Part shown: piece by piece, positions 52,002 through 62,381 of the stretch
Layout of the letters: every line of letters begins with the position of its first letter
Position numbering within the stretch: position 1 is the first letter of the stretch
Source of the DNA: Epiperipatus broadwayi
Taxonomy: Eukaryota; Onychophora; Udeonychophora; Euonychophora; Peripatidae
NCBI GenBank assembly: GCA_028023455.1
Contig: JAQFVV010000351.1
Span: forward strand, 774,123 to 838,122
Direction of reading: 5' to 3'
DNA length: 64,000 bases
Position numbers and translations under genes: made by a program
The notes under the pieces: generated by a model
Told to the model about the DNA's origin: nothing
The model's database searches: none
Seen by the model: the letters and a program-made list of their open reading frames with translations, nothing else

Positions 52002-52391
52002 CTAGACTACCATCTTATATTAAGAGAGAAAATACTTGCACTTTAATGGACAGGCTTTGACCCACTCCAACCTCCACCTCTTCTGCCATCCATACCATTG
52101 AAAATCTGATGATAAAATTCCCAAATCCTATGCTGATGCCAATATTGTTGTCATGCCTATGTTGACCTCAAGTCACTCTGACCCCTCATGTGTAGGACAG
52201 TATCCATTTAAATATATAGCAGAGACATGGGCAGAATGCAGGCTTAATATGTAAGATTTTAAATACCAGGTACTCTTATACCTGGAACCTAATTGTAAAT
52301 ATAAGGGATTTGAACTCAGACTTTCAAGCTCCTTCACTATCTCATACTACTAATACACATGGCCACATACATGAATAAAAGATAAATAATC

Positions 52392-52435
52392 ACCAATATA
52401 TATATTTCATGCTAAACCAGCACTCAACAGTTGGT
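52392..52435 (-). ncRNA. Hammerhead ribozyme-like motif, H1 copy c
   Basis: Minus strand: stem I ACCAA/TTGGT perfect; core CTGTTGA (A6 changed to T); stem II GTGCT...AGCAT; GAAA intact; A/T-only stem III. A single core change separates it from the consensus. Confidence 0.55.
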
Positions 52436-52941
52436 TCAGAATATCATCTCCCATACATATATATATATTCAGTACTCAGTTTGTATTAAGATAGCAAATC
52501 CTTATACTTTAATGGGCATGCTTCAAACCACTCCAACCTCCACCACTTCAGCCATACATACCATTGAAAATCTAATGATAGAATACCAAATCCCATGCTC
52601 ATGCTAATATTTACAATTAGGCTCCAGGTATAAGAGTACCTGATATTTCAAATCTTACATATTAAGCCTGCATTGACCATCCCTATTATATGTATTTAAA
52701 TGGATAGTGTCCTATACATGAGGGGACAGAGTGACTTGAGGTCTACATCGGCATGACAACAATATTGGCATCAGCATGGGATTTGGGAATTCTATCATCA
52801 GATTTTCAATGATATGGATGACTGAAGAGTTGGAGGTTGGATTGGGCTGAAGCCTGTCCATTAAAGTATATGGATTTTCTATCTTAATATAAACTGAGCA
52901 CTGATTATATATATATATAGATGTGGGAGATGGTAGTCTGG

Positions 52942-52985
52942 ACCAACTGATGAGTACTGGTTTAGCACAAAATACTGATATTGGT
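52942..52985 (+). ncRNA. Hammerhead ribozyme-like motif, H1 copy d
   Basis: Plus strand: stem I ACCAA/TTGGT perfect; core CTGATGA intact; stem II G-TACT...AGCAC with one mismatch; second block AAAA (G12 changed to A); stem III AU-ACUG-AU followed by A. Only G12 and one stem pair are lost. Confidence 0.55.
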
Positions 52986-53011
52986 GATTATTTATCATTT
53001 ATGCATGTGTG

Positions 53012-53075
53012 TGGTCATGTGTATCAGTAGTATGAGATAGTGAAGGGGCTTGAAAGTCTTGAGTTTAAATCTCTA
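53012..53075 (+). promoter_or_regulatory. Possible RNA polymerase III internal promoter in H1 units (A/B-box-like)
   Basis: TGGTCATGTGTATCAG is a weak A-box candidate. About 45 nt further, other copies read GAGTTCAAATCCC (54135 region, 22245 region), close to the tRNA B-box GGTTCGANTCC. In this copy the B-box has decayed to GAGTTTAAATCTC. The spacing is tRNA-like. If real, H1 is a SINE-like unit transcribed by RNA polymerase III. Confidence 0.35.
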
Positions 53076-53286
53076 TTTTTACAATTAGGCTCCAGGTATA
53101 ATAGTGTCTGGTATTTCAAATCTTACATATTAAGCCTGCATTCTGCCCATCCCTTTTCTATGTATTTAAATAGATACTGTCCTATATGTGAGGGGTCAGG
53201 ATTTGGGAAGTCTATCATTATATTTTCAATGGTATGAATGGCTGAAGAGTTGGAGGTTGGAGTGGTTTGAAACCTGTCCATTAAAA

Positions 53287-54020
53287 CCTTTTTTTCATCA
53301 GTTATGATTAAAAACATGATGGGCTTCCCGTCACTCGAATTCCGTCATTTTTAATGCTACGGTAAAGATTTTGCCGTCATTTGAAAAGTTATAAAAAGTT
53401 GCATAAGATGCTGCCCTCTCTTGAATTATTTTACAAGTAAAAAATCAATAAGATGGATGTTGAAGGTCTAACAAAGGAAGAGGGCTGTCCATCCTTGATG
53501 CTGATTGGCTGTTAATAGTCAAAGACAAAGAAAATTGCTTGTCAATAATGAAATCGCTACGATTTCTTTGTTTCATTTTGAAAGTGATAAACAAATTTTT
53601 TAGACCATTTTAAAAGTATTTTTTTAAATATTATAAATTATTTTGATAAAATATGCTAAAAATAAAGTTATTATAGAAAAATATATAAGATTTAAATAAA
53701 AAGTATTTATTTGAACGTAAAACTGAGAAAGAAATCACTGATGTCAGCAACACTTTTTACTTGGTTACTAACGTTCATTTTAGATTTGCCGCTATCAAAT
53801 ATTTTTATAATTATAAATAAAAATTTATTTTTGAAAAAACTTTCATTCACTTTAATAATCTGACAAATTATTAATATACTTTTTACAAACAAAACTAAAG
53901 TGAATATAATATTAAAAGATGAATATATGAGTTTGTGAATTGACCAATTAAAAGTTTAGACTTTTACCTCACTCGGCCAATAAAATAATCAGCAAATAAT
54001 AGGTTAAAGTGTAATTATTT
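53287..54020. mobile_element. About 730-bp insertion inside an H1 unit
   Basis: The plus-oriented H1 unit stops after CCTGTCCATTAAA (53286) and resumes at CTATCTTAATATAAACTGAG (54022), which are adjacent in intact units. The insert is more complex than its surroundings, with CCGTCAT words near its left end and CCAAT-type words (TGATTGGCTG, GACCAATTAA, GGCCAATAAA). The minus frame 53707-53892 has no domain. Clear terminal repeats are not evident, so the mechanism is unknown. Confidence 0.55.
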
Positions 54021-54155
54021 GCTATCTTAATATAAACTGAGCACTGGTTATATATAAATATGGGAGATGTCAATCTGGACCCGTGTGGTCATGTGTATCA
54101 GTAGTATCACATAGTTAAGGGGCTTGAAAGTCAGAGTTCAAATCCCATATATTTA
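54021..54155 (+). mobile_element. H1 unit, right remainder
   Basis: Continues the interrupted unit. The ribozyme segment is deleted (CTGGACC runs straight into CGTGTGGTCATG). The B-box-like CAGAGTTCAAATCCC is well kept at about 54132-54147. Confidence 0.75.
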
Positions 54156-56330
54156 TATGAAATAAATAAATAACTTTCTAAATAATAATTATTTAAATCT
54201 TAAAATGTATGTGAACTTTTTTTAAAATAATAAACCAGTTTATCTTTGTTCTAGATAAACATTTATGGATTTAAAATAATACAATTTTAGTTCTACTCTG
54301 GTACCTTCCTTATTCTACTCATTGAATTGATTTTTTTTTAAAAGCTAAATATAAAGTTAAACTTTAAAAATAATAAGATAACTATGCACATGCCATTAAC
54401 TTATTACTATTTCATTACACTTAAATTCCAATTTAAGTAGATGTTTATTTAATTAAATGTTTGTATACACAAATGTTTTTTTTTTAATTTATATATGTAT
54501 ACAAATAAAACATGTTTAAATAAAATGGACATTTGTAATAAAATCAAACAAATTTATGTAATGTTAACATACTTAGAAATTTTTTAAGCATGGCAAAAAT
54601 ATTGACTCTTCATTAAAATTAAACAAATTAAATAAAATATCATGGGACCACTCATTTCTTTCCAATGGTTTTAAAAGTATAATTTATAAGATATCCAAAC
54701 TAGATTATTCTAAGGTAAGAAAATATTAATGATAATAATTCTTAGTTTTCAGCTAAACAATTTTTTTTATTTATGAATACGGCAGCCAGCTTACACTTAT
54801 AATATATATGTATGTTGTAAGGTGTGGTCTTACACCCCTCCAAAATTATTAAAAATACTCTTTGCCTAATTCAAATCACAAACCCACTATAACAACACTC
54901 TCTACCTTTGAACATGCAAATCAATTGAAATTTACAACCAAAAAAAAAAAAAAAGTTGTCACAAGCACTGTAGATAATAAATAATTAATCATTTCCACAA
55001 TTAAATGTTTAATTTATTTTTATGATAGATATTTCACCTAAAATAAACTATTAAACTTATACCCTAATACTTACCTTTGTGAAAAACATCTTGTCAATTG
55101 TTGGGTAATTTGCATCCATTATAATGATACAAGGGAAATATTATTAGATATAGATGCAAGACAGCAACTCTACTAATGAGAAATGAAGTTACAAACTCAA
55201 CATCTCAAAACAGGCCATATTAAGAGAGAAATTATCATTAACATAATGAACATTCTACAATACTCAAATCCCATCATTTAAGGAGGACAGTTATAATTAT
55301 TTTAGGACATTTTCCTTATGAACTCTCAATTTGTCTTTAGATTGATGTCATAAATTTTTTTATTGATTTTGTTTTTTATGTAAAATGCTTTGTTTATCTC
55401 TTTCCTTTATTACAGAAGGTGGGGGGCTAAATTAGTAATATATTAGAGAAAAGGGATAAGCATTATTAGTTTTATTTTAAATTGAAATAAAATGGAGGTC
55501 CATATGTGAACTTGCTTGTGAATAGATCTAATCATCACCAGGGGAGAGGTAAGATTCACTTTGGTATACATTAAATACCAACATTTGTACAGTGATACTG
55601 TTATTTGTTTTTTGCTTATTATTACTAATTACTTATTTCTATGTTTTTGGTGTATATGATAAATTATCTCTAGTGTAAGTGGTCTCATTAAACCATCACA
55701 TGATTGGTATCAATTAATCAATCAAATTATTAGAGATAATAAATTATGATTCTGATGAAGTAAATTAGCAAACAAGTATAAACAATTAATCATAAGTTAT
55801 AATTTAATTGTCTTTGTTAGTATTGACATTAAATGTTTATTCTTTGAAGGGAAAAAGGATTGGATCAATAAATATTAATAGTAATAATCAAAGAATATTC
55901 ATTGATGTGCAAATAAATTATTTATTTTGTTATAACTTCATTACCAAATTATTGTTAACTGTAAATAAATTTGTTCAAGATATAATTTTAAATTAAAGAC
56001 TGTCATTTGTATTTTTCTATATTCAGTTCTCAATTTGTGGCATATTCACACACTTGCATATTATAACTAGTAACATTGATATACTCTGAAGTAGAATATT
56101 ATGCATATTCTTCCCGAGTTCAAATTTTGAAAATAACAGAAGCTAAAAATGGAAAGAAAGAGGTTAGTATACAGGTTTATTTTGACACATGTTGGTGTAT
56201 TTATACAATATCTCCCAAGAATGAGATTGGAGTGGACTTAGGTCTATATATTTAGAAACCTTATATAAACTTTCTTATTCAATCTGACAATCTAGAAGTC
56301 TACTGTTATGTAAGGTCAGGATATGTTCTA

Positions 56331-56335
<5 letters not shown>
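54156..56335. other. AT-rich stretch without recognised genes
   Basis: Short frames without domains (55808-55996). A GGTGGGGGGC word lies near 55420. Nothing else that I can support. Confidence 0.5.

Positions 56336-56377
<42 letters not shown>
56334..56377. repeat. (TA)n microsatellite
   Basis: About 21 TA units. Confidence 0.95.
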
Positions 56378-56379
<2 letters not shown>

Positions 56380-56967
56380 AAAGTGTTTGAAGCATTCACT
56401 GTTCAGTTATAATATAATATAAAGAACTAAACAATAATTTTATAGAAGAATATGTTTTGGATTGTCATCTGGTTAAAGTGTTACTAACTATCCACATAAC
56501 TATAGCAATATTACTTCTTTTATTAATGACATTAAGTCAACAGACTTGTTATTAATCATTAAGAATTAACATAATAGTCTTCTATAAACTATCCTATTTC
56601 AATATAGCTAAGCATTCAAGAACCCAGAGTAATTAAAAAATCATTTTATTAATCGATCAAACATCTCAATATTTAACATATGTAGTATATTTTTTATTTT
56701 TTAAATACATTTGCTTATTATATTATTTATATGTTTATTTTATTCTATTTAGAATTATATCATTGCTCTGAGGAAGATTGGAGGACAGTTGAAATGTTTG
56801 ATTGTGTGTGTATATATATATATAATAAAAAAAACGTTTGCAATAAATTGTTAAATAAGTAAAATGTACAATTGTGTTCATAATGAAATAGGTTGATTCA
56901 GAAAAAAGACTATAGTAATAATTATTGATGCATTAATATCATGATGGTTGACTTAACTTTACAACCA

Positions 56968-57787
56968 ATTAAACTGAATTATTTTGTCTTTTGGCTAATT
57001 TGCCCGCTTGTGAATTTCTTCATAAGTATTATACATTTAAATGCATGTAAAATGGTATATTTTAGTATAATAATTTTTTTTCTCAAAATTCTCCATGCTA
57101 AAAGGCAGGAAATTCAAAATTCCCACTCTTACAATAGACATAAGCCCTGCACTGACATGTTCAGTCATTGTCTCTTGCCAAGGCTGTAAAACCTTCAGCG
57201 TTTTATGACATTGCAGTTTCCAATGATGCAAAAACATGTTTATTTGCAAACTTATTATGGTTTTAAATTTTTTAAAAAATAGTTTGCACTATATTTATTA
57301 GATATCAAAAAATATAAATTATTAAAAACTTATTTTTGACTTGAAATACTTTATTTTCAAAAATATAATGTTATATTAGCAACTAAATAAATATGGCCGC
57401 AAGCAAATTAAAAATTCTAGCTTTGACAGTAAATGATCTACGTTATTTATAGTAAGAAAATATCATAATTTAGCAATAAATATTCAAAAAATTTAAACTT
57501 TTAAAGCATAATTCATTAGATATAAGAGAAATAAATAAATATTCATTCACGTTTTTAAAAATAATGAAAAACAAGAAATATTTCACTGATTTTATAAACT
57601 GAAAATAATCTTTATGATGTGGAACAGGGTGTAACATCTTTGGTTTGATTGCAGTTTCATTTTTTTTAATATTTACAGAAACAAAATATGAACATTTAAA
57701 ATTTATTTCAATTGTAGACCAAAATGTCTATCAAATGAAGACAAATTTGTTATTTTTTGATAAGTAATAATCATTTTATCATATATT
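56968..57787 (-). repeat. Dispersed 0.8-kb repeat, copy 2 (inverted relative to copy 1)
   Basis: Reverse complement of 3255-4072. Short frames on both strands here (56941-57189, 57037-57249) are incidental. Positions 57788-57960 repeat the end of the element (AAACTGAAAATAATCTTT and ATCAAA words), a partial tandem duplication of about 175 bp. This copy is not flanked by the 210-bp direct repeats seen at copy 1. Confidence 0.75.
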
Positions 57788-57960
57788 TATAAACTGAAAA
57801 TAATCTTTCTAAAAATATGATGTATAACATCTTTGTTTTGATTACGCCTCTCATCTTTTTAATATTTACAAAAACAAAATGTAAACATTTAAAATTTATT
57901 TCAGCAGTAGACCAAAATATCTATCAAATTAAGTCATATATAAAGTAAGATTGCTATATT

Positions 57961-58593
57961 TACGTGAAAAATGATTAATCCTAAGCTGTTTTAAAATATA
58001 TTCTACAGAGTGATTGGTCAGTTTTTTTATACATATTTTCTGTAAAATGATTAATAAGTTTTATTACATAGCATGATGATTGTGTTTCAAGCACTTTGGG
58101 AGTTACAACTTATTCAAGTTTGTTTACACATAATTTTATGTGTTTTTATTATCTAAGCTTGATGAAGCTTTAATCAAGCAACTTATATTTATAAAAAAGA
58201 TATTAGTAAGAATTATATAACTTTAAAAATTGCTAATGAGTACTGAAAATTAATTTTAAATAAATAATATTCAATTTATTAGCAATAAAACAATTTGAGC
58301 ATAATTAACATTAAGCATTAATGTTTCCTAGTAAGAATTTATATTTCGGAATTAAAGTCATACATTTAATCATTATACATTATAAATATACAGTATTACA
58401 ATCTAATTTATTATAGTGGATTATAATCTAATTATAATAGAATTCATAAGTATAATGATGATTAACTAAAAATATTAGTAATAATATATTAAATGATGAT
58501 AACTTCTATTTATCTTTTACTCAGTCATATAATTTTTTTAATTTGCACATGATTTTAAAACTGAATACACTTTCATTTTAATAAAATAATAAT
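57961..58593. other. AT-rich stretch without recognised features
   Basis: A/T-rich filler between the dispersed repeat and the Penelope-like element. Confidence 0.5.
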
Positions 58594-58840
58594 AGAAAGA
58601 ATAAAATTATACTATTAATAATATAATTAAAATTACCCCAAATCTAAAATTCAACCAGACTAGCCAAGAAAAAACTAAAATAAAACACAATCAAAGATCT
58701 ACAAACAGACTTCTCAAGTGTAAAGAACTATGACAACTACACCATATATATATATATATATATATTAGACATTATCCACAAATCCATTTACTTCCCATCC
58801 ACCCTTAATATTAAAAGAACTCTTAAATAAGTTAATTGCT

Positions 58841-59345
58841 TCAGAATAATAAATTTTCAATAATAAAGATTTTTTTAATTCTTCTTTTTATTTCATTTCT
58901 CTCAAAGAAGACAATCTTAGCTTCATAAAAATTAATAGTGTGGTCTGTATCTTTTTCATGGACATACAAAGCAGAACTAAGATATTTATTTCTAATCTTA
59001 CTTTTATGAACCTTTATTCTTTCATTTAAACTCAAACTATTCTGATCTATGTAAACCTTCTTACAAAAATAAGAGATAAAATACACTACATCAGAAATAG
59101 TTCTCCTATCAAAAATTTCCTTTGTATTATTTAATAAATTATTTAAAGTAAAACCCATTTTCCAAGCAATTTTCTTATTTTCAAACAAATTGCTATTTTT
59201 ACATACAATTTTATAAGAAGACAATTTAAATGGCTAAGAAATAAAATCATATTTTCTTTATCCTTTACATCTTTACAAATATTACTATTAAATAAAATAC
59301 TTTTAACAAATTTATCAGAGTAGCCAACACTCAAATACTCTTTAT
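58841..59345 (-). pseudogene. Penelope-like linker and GIY-YIG endonuclease, degenerate
   Basis: Two overlapping minus frames joined by a frameshift near 59225. The upstream part reads LSVGYSDKFVKSILFNSN, the PLE thumb/linker region. The downstream part has WKMGFTLNNLLNNTKEIF, then VVYFISYFCKKVYIDQNSLS, LNERIKVHKS, ALYVHEKDTDHTINF and IVFFERNEIKRRIKKIFII. The GIY-YIG signature is altered to VYF...YID, with the key glycine replaced by Asp. The catalytic Arg (NERIKVHK) and Glu (FFERNEIKR) are kept. The C-terminus ends ENLLF. Confidence 0.8.
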
Positions 59346-59365
59346 AAAATTGACTTTCTGAAAAA

Positions 59366-59878
59366 GTATTTTATTTAATAGCAATATTTGTAAGGATGTA
59401 AAGGATAAAAAAACGATTTTATTTCTTTGCCATTTAAATTGCCTTCTTATAAATTGTATGTAAAAATAGCAATTTGTTTGGAAATAAGAAAATTGCTTGG
59501 AAAATGGGTATTACTTTGAATAATTTATTAAATAATACAAAGGAAATTTTTGATAGGAGTGGTGCAGTGTATTTTATTCCTTGTTTTTGTAAGAAGGTTT
59601 ACATAGGTCAGAGTAGTTTGAGTTTAAATGAAAGAATAAAGGTTCATAAAAGTAGGGTTTGAAATAAACATCTTAGTTCTGCTTTGTATGTCCATGAAAA
59701 AGATACAGGCCACACTATTAATTTTGATGAAGCTAAGGTTATTTTCTTTGAGAGAAATGAAATAAAAAGAATTAAAAAATCTTTATTATTGAAAATTTAT
59801 TATTCTGAAGCAATTAACTTATTTAAGAGTTCTTTTAATATTAAGGGGTGGATGGGAAGTAAATGGATTTGTTGGTAA
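59366..59878 (+). pseudogene. Penelope-like GIY-YIG endonuclease, inverted copy
   Basis: The plus frame 59474-59662 gives WKMGITLNNLLNNTKEIF, AVYFIPCFCKKVYIGQSSLS and LNERIKVHKSRV, then one stop. Frame 59684-59878 continues with YVHEKDTGHTINFDEAKVIF, ERNEIK and a longer tail to a stop near 59878. Here the YIG is intact. It is separated from a full-length frame by a single stop and one small frameshift, but the reverse transcriptase is missing altogether. Confidence 0.8.
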
Positions 59879-60051
59879 TGTCTAATATATATATATATGA
59901 TATGGTTTTTGTAGTTATTTACACTTAAAAAATCTGCTTATAGCAGTGAAACCTTAGTTTGTGTTTTATTTTAGTTTTTTCTTGGCTAGTCTGGTTGAAT
60001 TTTGGATTTGGGGTAATTTTAATTATTTATTTATTAGTTTAACTTTATTCT

Positions 60052-61414
60052 TTTAATGTTTATATTAATAATATATATATATAAAACTACTTTTATAGAA
60101 TTTGTAATACAGAGGTTCACCAAGCACTTTTGTTTTAATTATCAATTTTCAGGGGCTCAAAATATTTCTTTAGATTTATTTTCTCAAACATATTTTACCA
60201 AACATATCTTATTTGTTAGATTTAAACAATATTAAGATAAGAATTATAAGTTACTGTTAAGTTTAAAAAATATTAGTAAATGTTTTATAAATATCATTCA
60301 CAAGATTTAATTCTTTTTCCTTTTTTTTTGGATATTATAAATATTATAAACAATGTTAACACATAGTTGAACATTGCTGTGACGTTTTATGTTCCAAAAG
60401 TCTTTTCAGCAGGAAAAAAAGCAGGGGACACTTTGATAGCTTTTTGTATAGAGAGACCAGTAAATGGTTTATTGTAACAGTTGCAATAACTATCTATTTT
60501 TATGGATGTGATTAAAGAAAACGTCACCAAGGTTCTACTATTTATTCAGATTGATGGAAGGTTATAAAACTGAGGAATTATGCTGTGCAGTATTTAAACA
60601 TTTCAAATGTATGGTAAATCATAAATATAAGTTTTTGGGTCTACATTTATTTTTAATTACAATCAGTTTTGTTACTTTTATTAAATTTCTTATATTTTAT
60701 AATGACAATAAAAAATAAATAAAAGAAAATATTAAATATAACAGTTTGTAGTCAGCCATATTCAAAGCCTTGAAAATGGATAATTAAAACAAAAATGCCT
60801 GGCAAAATTTTGCATTACAGATTCTAAAAAAAGTATCAACAAAAATAACATTCCTACCCATATCCATTACAAAAAGAAATACTATCTTTAAATACTTAAT
60901 TTTAAAACTGGATATTTACACTTTATTTTTTTCTATAACTTTATTCACCTTAAATTTTTAAATATTCTTTCACCCATTTGTGTTTAATACTTACCTTAAT
61001 TTAATATTGGATATTCCCCCATCTCCTTTTAAAATTCTGTTTTTATTCTTACATTTGCCACCTATATTTTGCATAAACCAGAATTCTTTTCAACAAGTCC
61101 ACAAAAACATTAGGTTGGTTAGTATAATAAATATAAAAACAGTAATAAAATTGTTCTTTGCCATAACAAATTGACAGGAAATTTTTCAATATTTTTTTTT
61201 TTATATTTAATGAATAAAAAGAACCAGAGTGTAATACTAACAGCACAAATAATCCAAATACATTTAAAACAATGGGTAATGCTTGCCACTATAAGAAGCC
61301 TATTATATTTGTTACAGAATCTGTTAGTTTTATGAATATCTCTCAGTTAATGGGGAGAGAAAAAATAACTGGTGAATGTTAATAATTTATTAGATTTTTT
61401 AAAAAAATTATCAT
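60052..61414. other. AT-rich stretch without recognised features
   Basis: Short frames (60980-61174 and its antisense) show no domain. Near 61110 the word ACATTAGGTTGGTTAGTA resembles a mariner end (TTAGGTTGG), but no second end or transposase was found. Confidence 0.45.
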
Positions 61415-61666
61415 TTACATACCTAAGTATTATAAATTTTATAAATTTATTAAACGCACATTGATTACGTATTGCCAGAAATATTTACTGAGGCTATAAC
61501 CCCCTGAGAATATGCATGTAAAATGCGATAGTAGGGACTTCTACAGGTGTTTAACCACATCCATAGCATAAGCTTGTGGTTAAACACCTGTAGAGGTCCC
61601 TACTATTGCATTTTATACGCATATTCTGAGGTTATAGCCTCAGTAAATATTACATACCTAAGTATT
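61415..61666. mobile_element. Hairpin element flanked by 17-bp direct repeats
   Basis: Arms 61480-61559 and 61575-61651 are inverted copies around a 15-bp loop. TTACATACCTAAGTATT occurs at 61415-61431 and again at 61650-61666, so the whole block may be an insertion with a 17-bp target-site duplication. Confidence 0.6.
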
Positions 61667-62249
61667 GCGAGAAAAAAAGCTCTTTTCTCTATTCTTTATT
61701 ATTTGAAGAATTAAACTTCTTATTCTTATTTTTAAAATAAAATTAATGTTTCCATTTCAATATAATAGAAAAGATTATACAATCAAATTATGTATTGCTA
61801 TTTTAGTATTAAACATTTATATTTAAACATAGTTGGTTACATATTTTTTAAAATATCTTAATACTTTTTATGCTTCCATCTTTAGCAACTACTGCCTAAG
61901 ATAAACAATGATAAAGAATGTAAGAGATTGTACCTGAGCCAAATGAAGAGTGCTAATTCAGCCCAAAATGTGCATCTTGGGGATCATAGATCTTTTTCAT
62001 ATATCTTTGGTCATATGTTTATGATTACAGGTATTAAAGTCAATAGAATCCAAATGCTATTTTACTTTGAGAGTAGTATAATGAAAATTACGCCACAGAA
62101 ATATTATTCATTATTGGATATCTCTAGTCTAATACATGACTAATAAAAATTATTAAAATGAGTGATGGGTATCAAAGTTCTGTTGGTGTATATTTGACAC
62201 ATCTATTAATCTGTAGTAACTGCCTAAACTGTTTTATTTACTTACATGA
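61667..62249. other. No recognised gene
   Basis: A 71-codon frame at 61928-62143 has no domain I recognise. The surroundings are A/T-rich. Confidence 0.45.
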
Positions 62250-62265
62250 ACGGCTAATCAATTTT
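62250..62265 (+). repeat. Target-site duplication, left
   Basis: ACGGCTAATCAATTTT; repeated exactly at 62366-62381, bracketing the tRNA-like insert. Confidence 0.75.
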
Positions 62266-62276
62266 TTTAAGTGTCA

Positions 62277-62361
62277 TAGCATCGGCGGGACGCGAACCCG
62301 CAACCCGGGCAACTGCCTGCAAGTGCAAGACAGTCGCGCTGACCTCTCGACCACCAATGCA
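62277..62361 (-). tRNA. tRNA-like sequence, retroposed (pseudogene or SINE head)
   Basis: The minus strand gives a GC-rich 85-nt segment in an A/T-rich setting. The acceptor stem GCATTG pairs with CGATGC; the D-arm/A-box reads TGGTCGAGAGGTCAGCGCG; an anticodon-like arm TGTCT/AGGCA has an oversized loop containing TGCACTTGC, so no anticodon can be assigned safely; the extra arm is long; and the T-arm GCGGG-TTCGCGT-CCCGC contains the B-box. The long extra arm and A-box resemble Leu/Ser-type tRNAs. The sequence is flanked by 16-bp direct repeats and has an A-rich 3' side, which points to retroposition rather than a genuine tRNA locus. Confidence 0.6.
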
Positions 62362-62365
62362 AGAC

Positions 62366-62381
62366 ACGGCTAATCAATTTT
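62366..62381 (+). repeat. Target-site duplication, right
   Basis: Exact second copy of the 16-bp repeat at 62250-62265. On the minus strand the insert ends ACTTAAAAAAA just before the left copy, an A-rich tail. Confidence 0.75.

Larger units (their letters stand above)
51377..53290. mobile_element. H1 hammerhead repeat cluster 2: three minus-oriented and two plus-oriented units
   Basis: Unit starts marked by TAAGATTTGAAATACCAG fall at 51377, 51818 and 52252, giving periods of 441 and 434 bp in one orientation. The third unit breaks near 52610. From 52611 the repeat reads in the opposite orientation: one full unit (52611-53080) and a second (53081-53290) that is interrupted and continues at 54020-54155. 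Each full unit contains a hammerhead-like motif and, about 80 nt downstream of it, a tRNA-type B-box-like sequence. There is no protein-coding capacity. Head-to-tail units of this size with one ribozyme each resemble animal retrozymes and schistosome Sm-alpha. Confidence 0.8.
58594..60051. mobile_element. Second Penelope-like element, inverted GIY-YIG fragments
   Basis: Arms 58594-59300 and 59366-60051 are inverted copies about 690 bp long, including coding and 3' untranslated sequence down to GGGGTAATTTTAATT. The 65-bp centre (59301-59365) continues the minus-strand coding frame only. So the minus copy is slightly longer and the plus copy was joined to its truncated 5' end, the same architecture as the element at 1-1574. 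The protein sequences differ clearly from that element, so this is a second PLE family. Confidence 0.85.

Noticed and set aside
56750-56805. CTGAGGAAGATTGGAGG followed by GAAATGTTTGATTG, first taken as another hammerhead core
   Set aside because: The bases between CTGAGGA and GAAA do not form stem II, and no stem I pairing was found. It may be a short hairpin (ATCAAACAT with ATGTTTGAT) only.
59925-59975. Hairpin CTGCTTATAGCAG then TGAAACC in the 3' region of the second Penelope-like element, considered as a hammerhead
   Set aside because: Lacks a CUGANGA block in either arm, so the hammerhead core is not supported although Penelope-like elements can carry such ribozymes.
61100-61130. TTAGGTTGGTTAG resembling a mariner terminal repeat
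   Set aside because: No matching inverted end within 2 kb and no transposase remnant.
62158-62373. 71-codon frame ending in an Arg/Asn/Pro-rich peptide
   Set aside because: The distinctive C-terminal part is the complementary strand of the tRNA-like sequence, not a protein.
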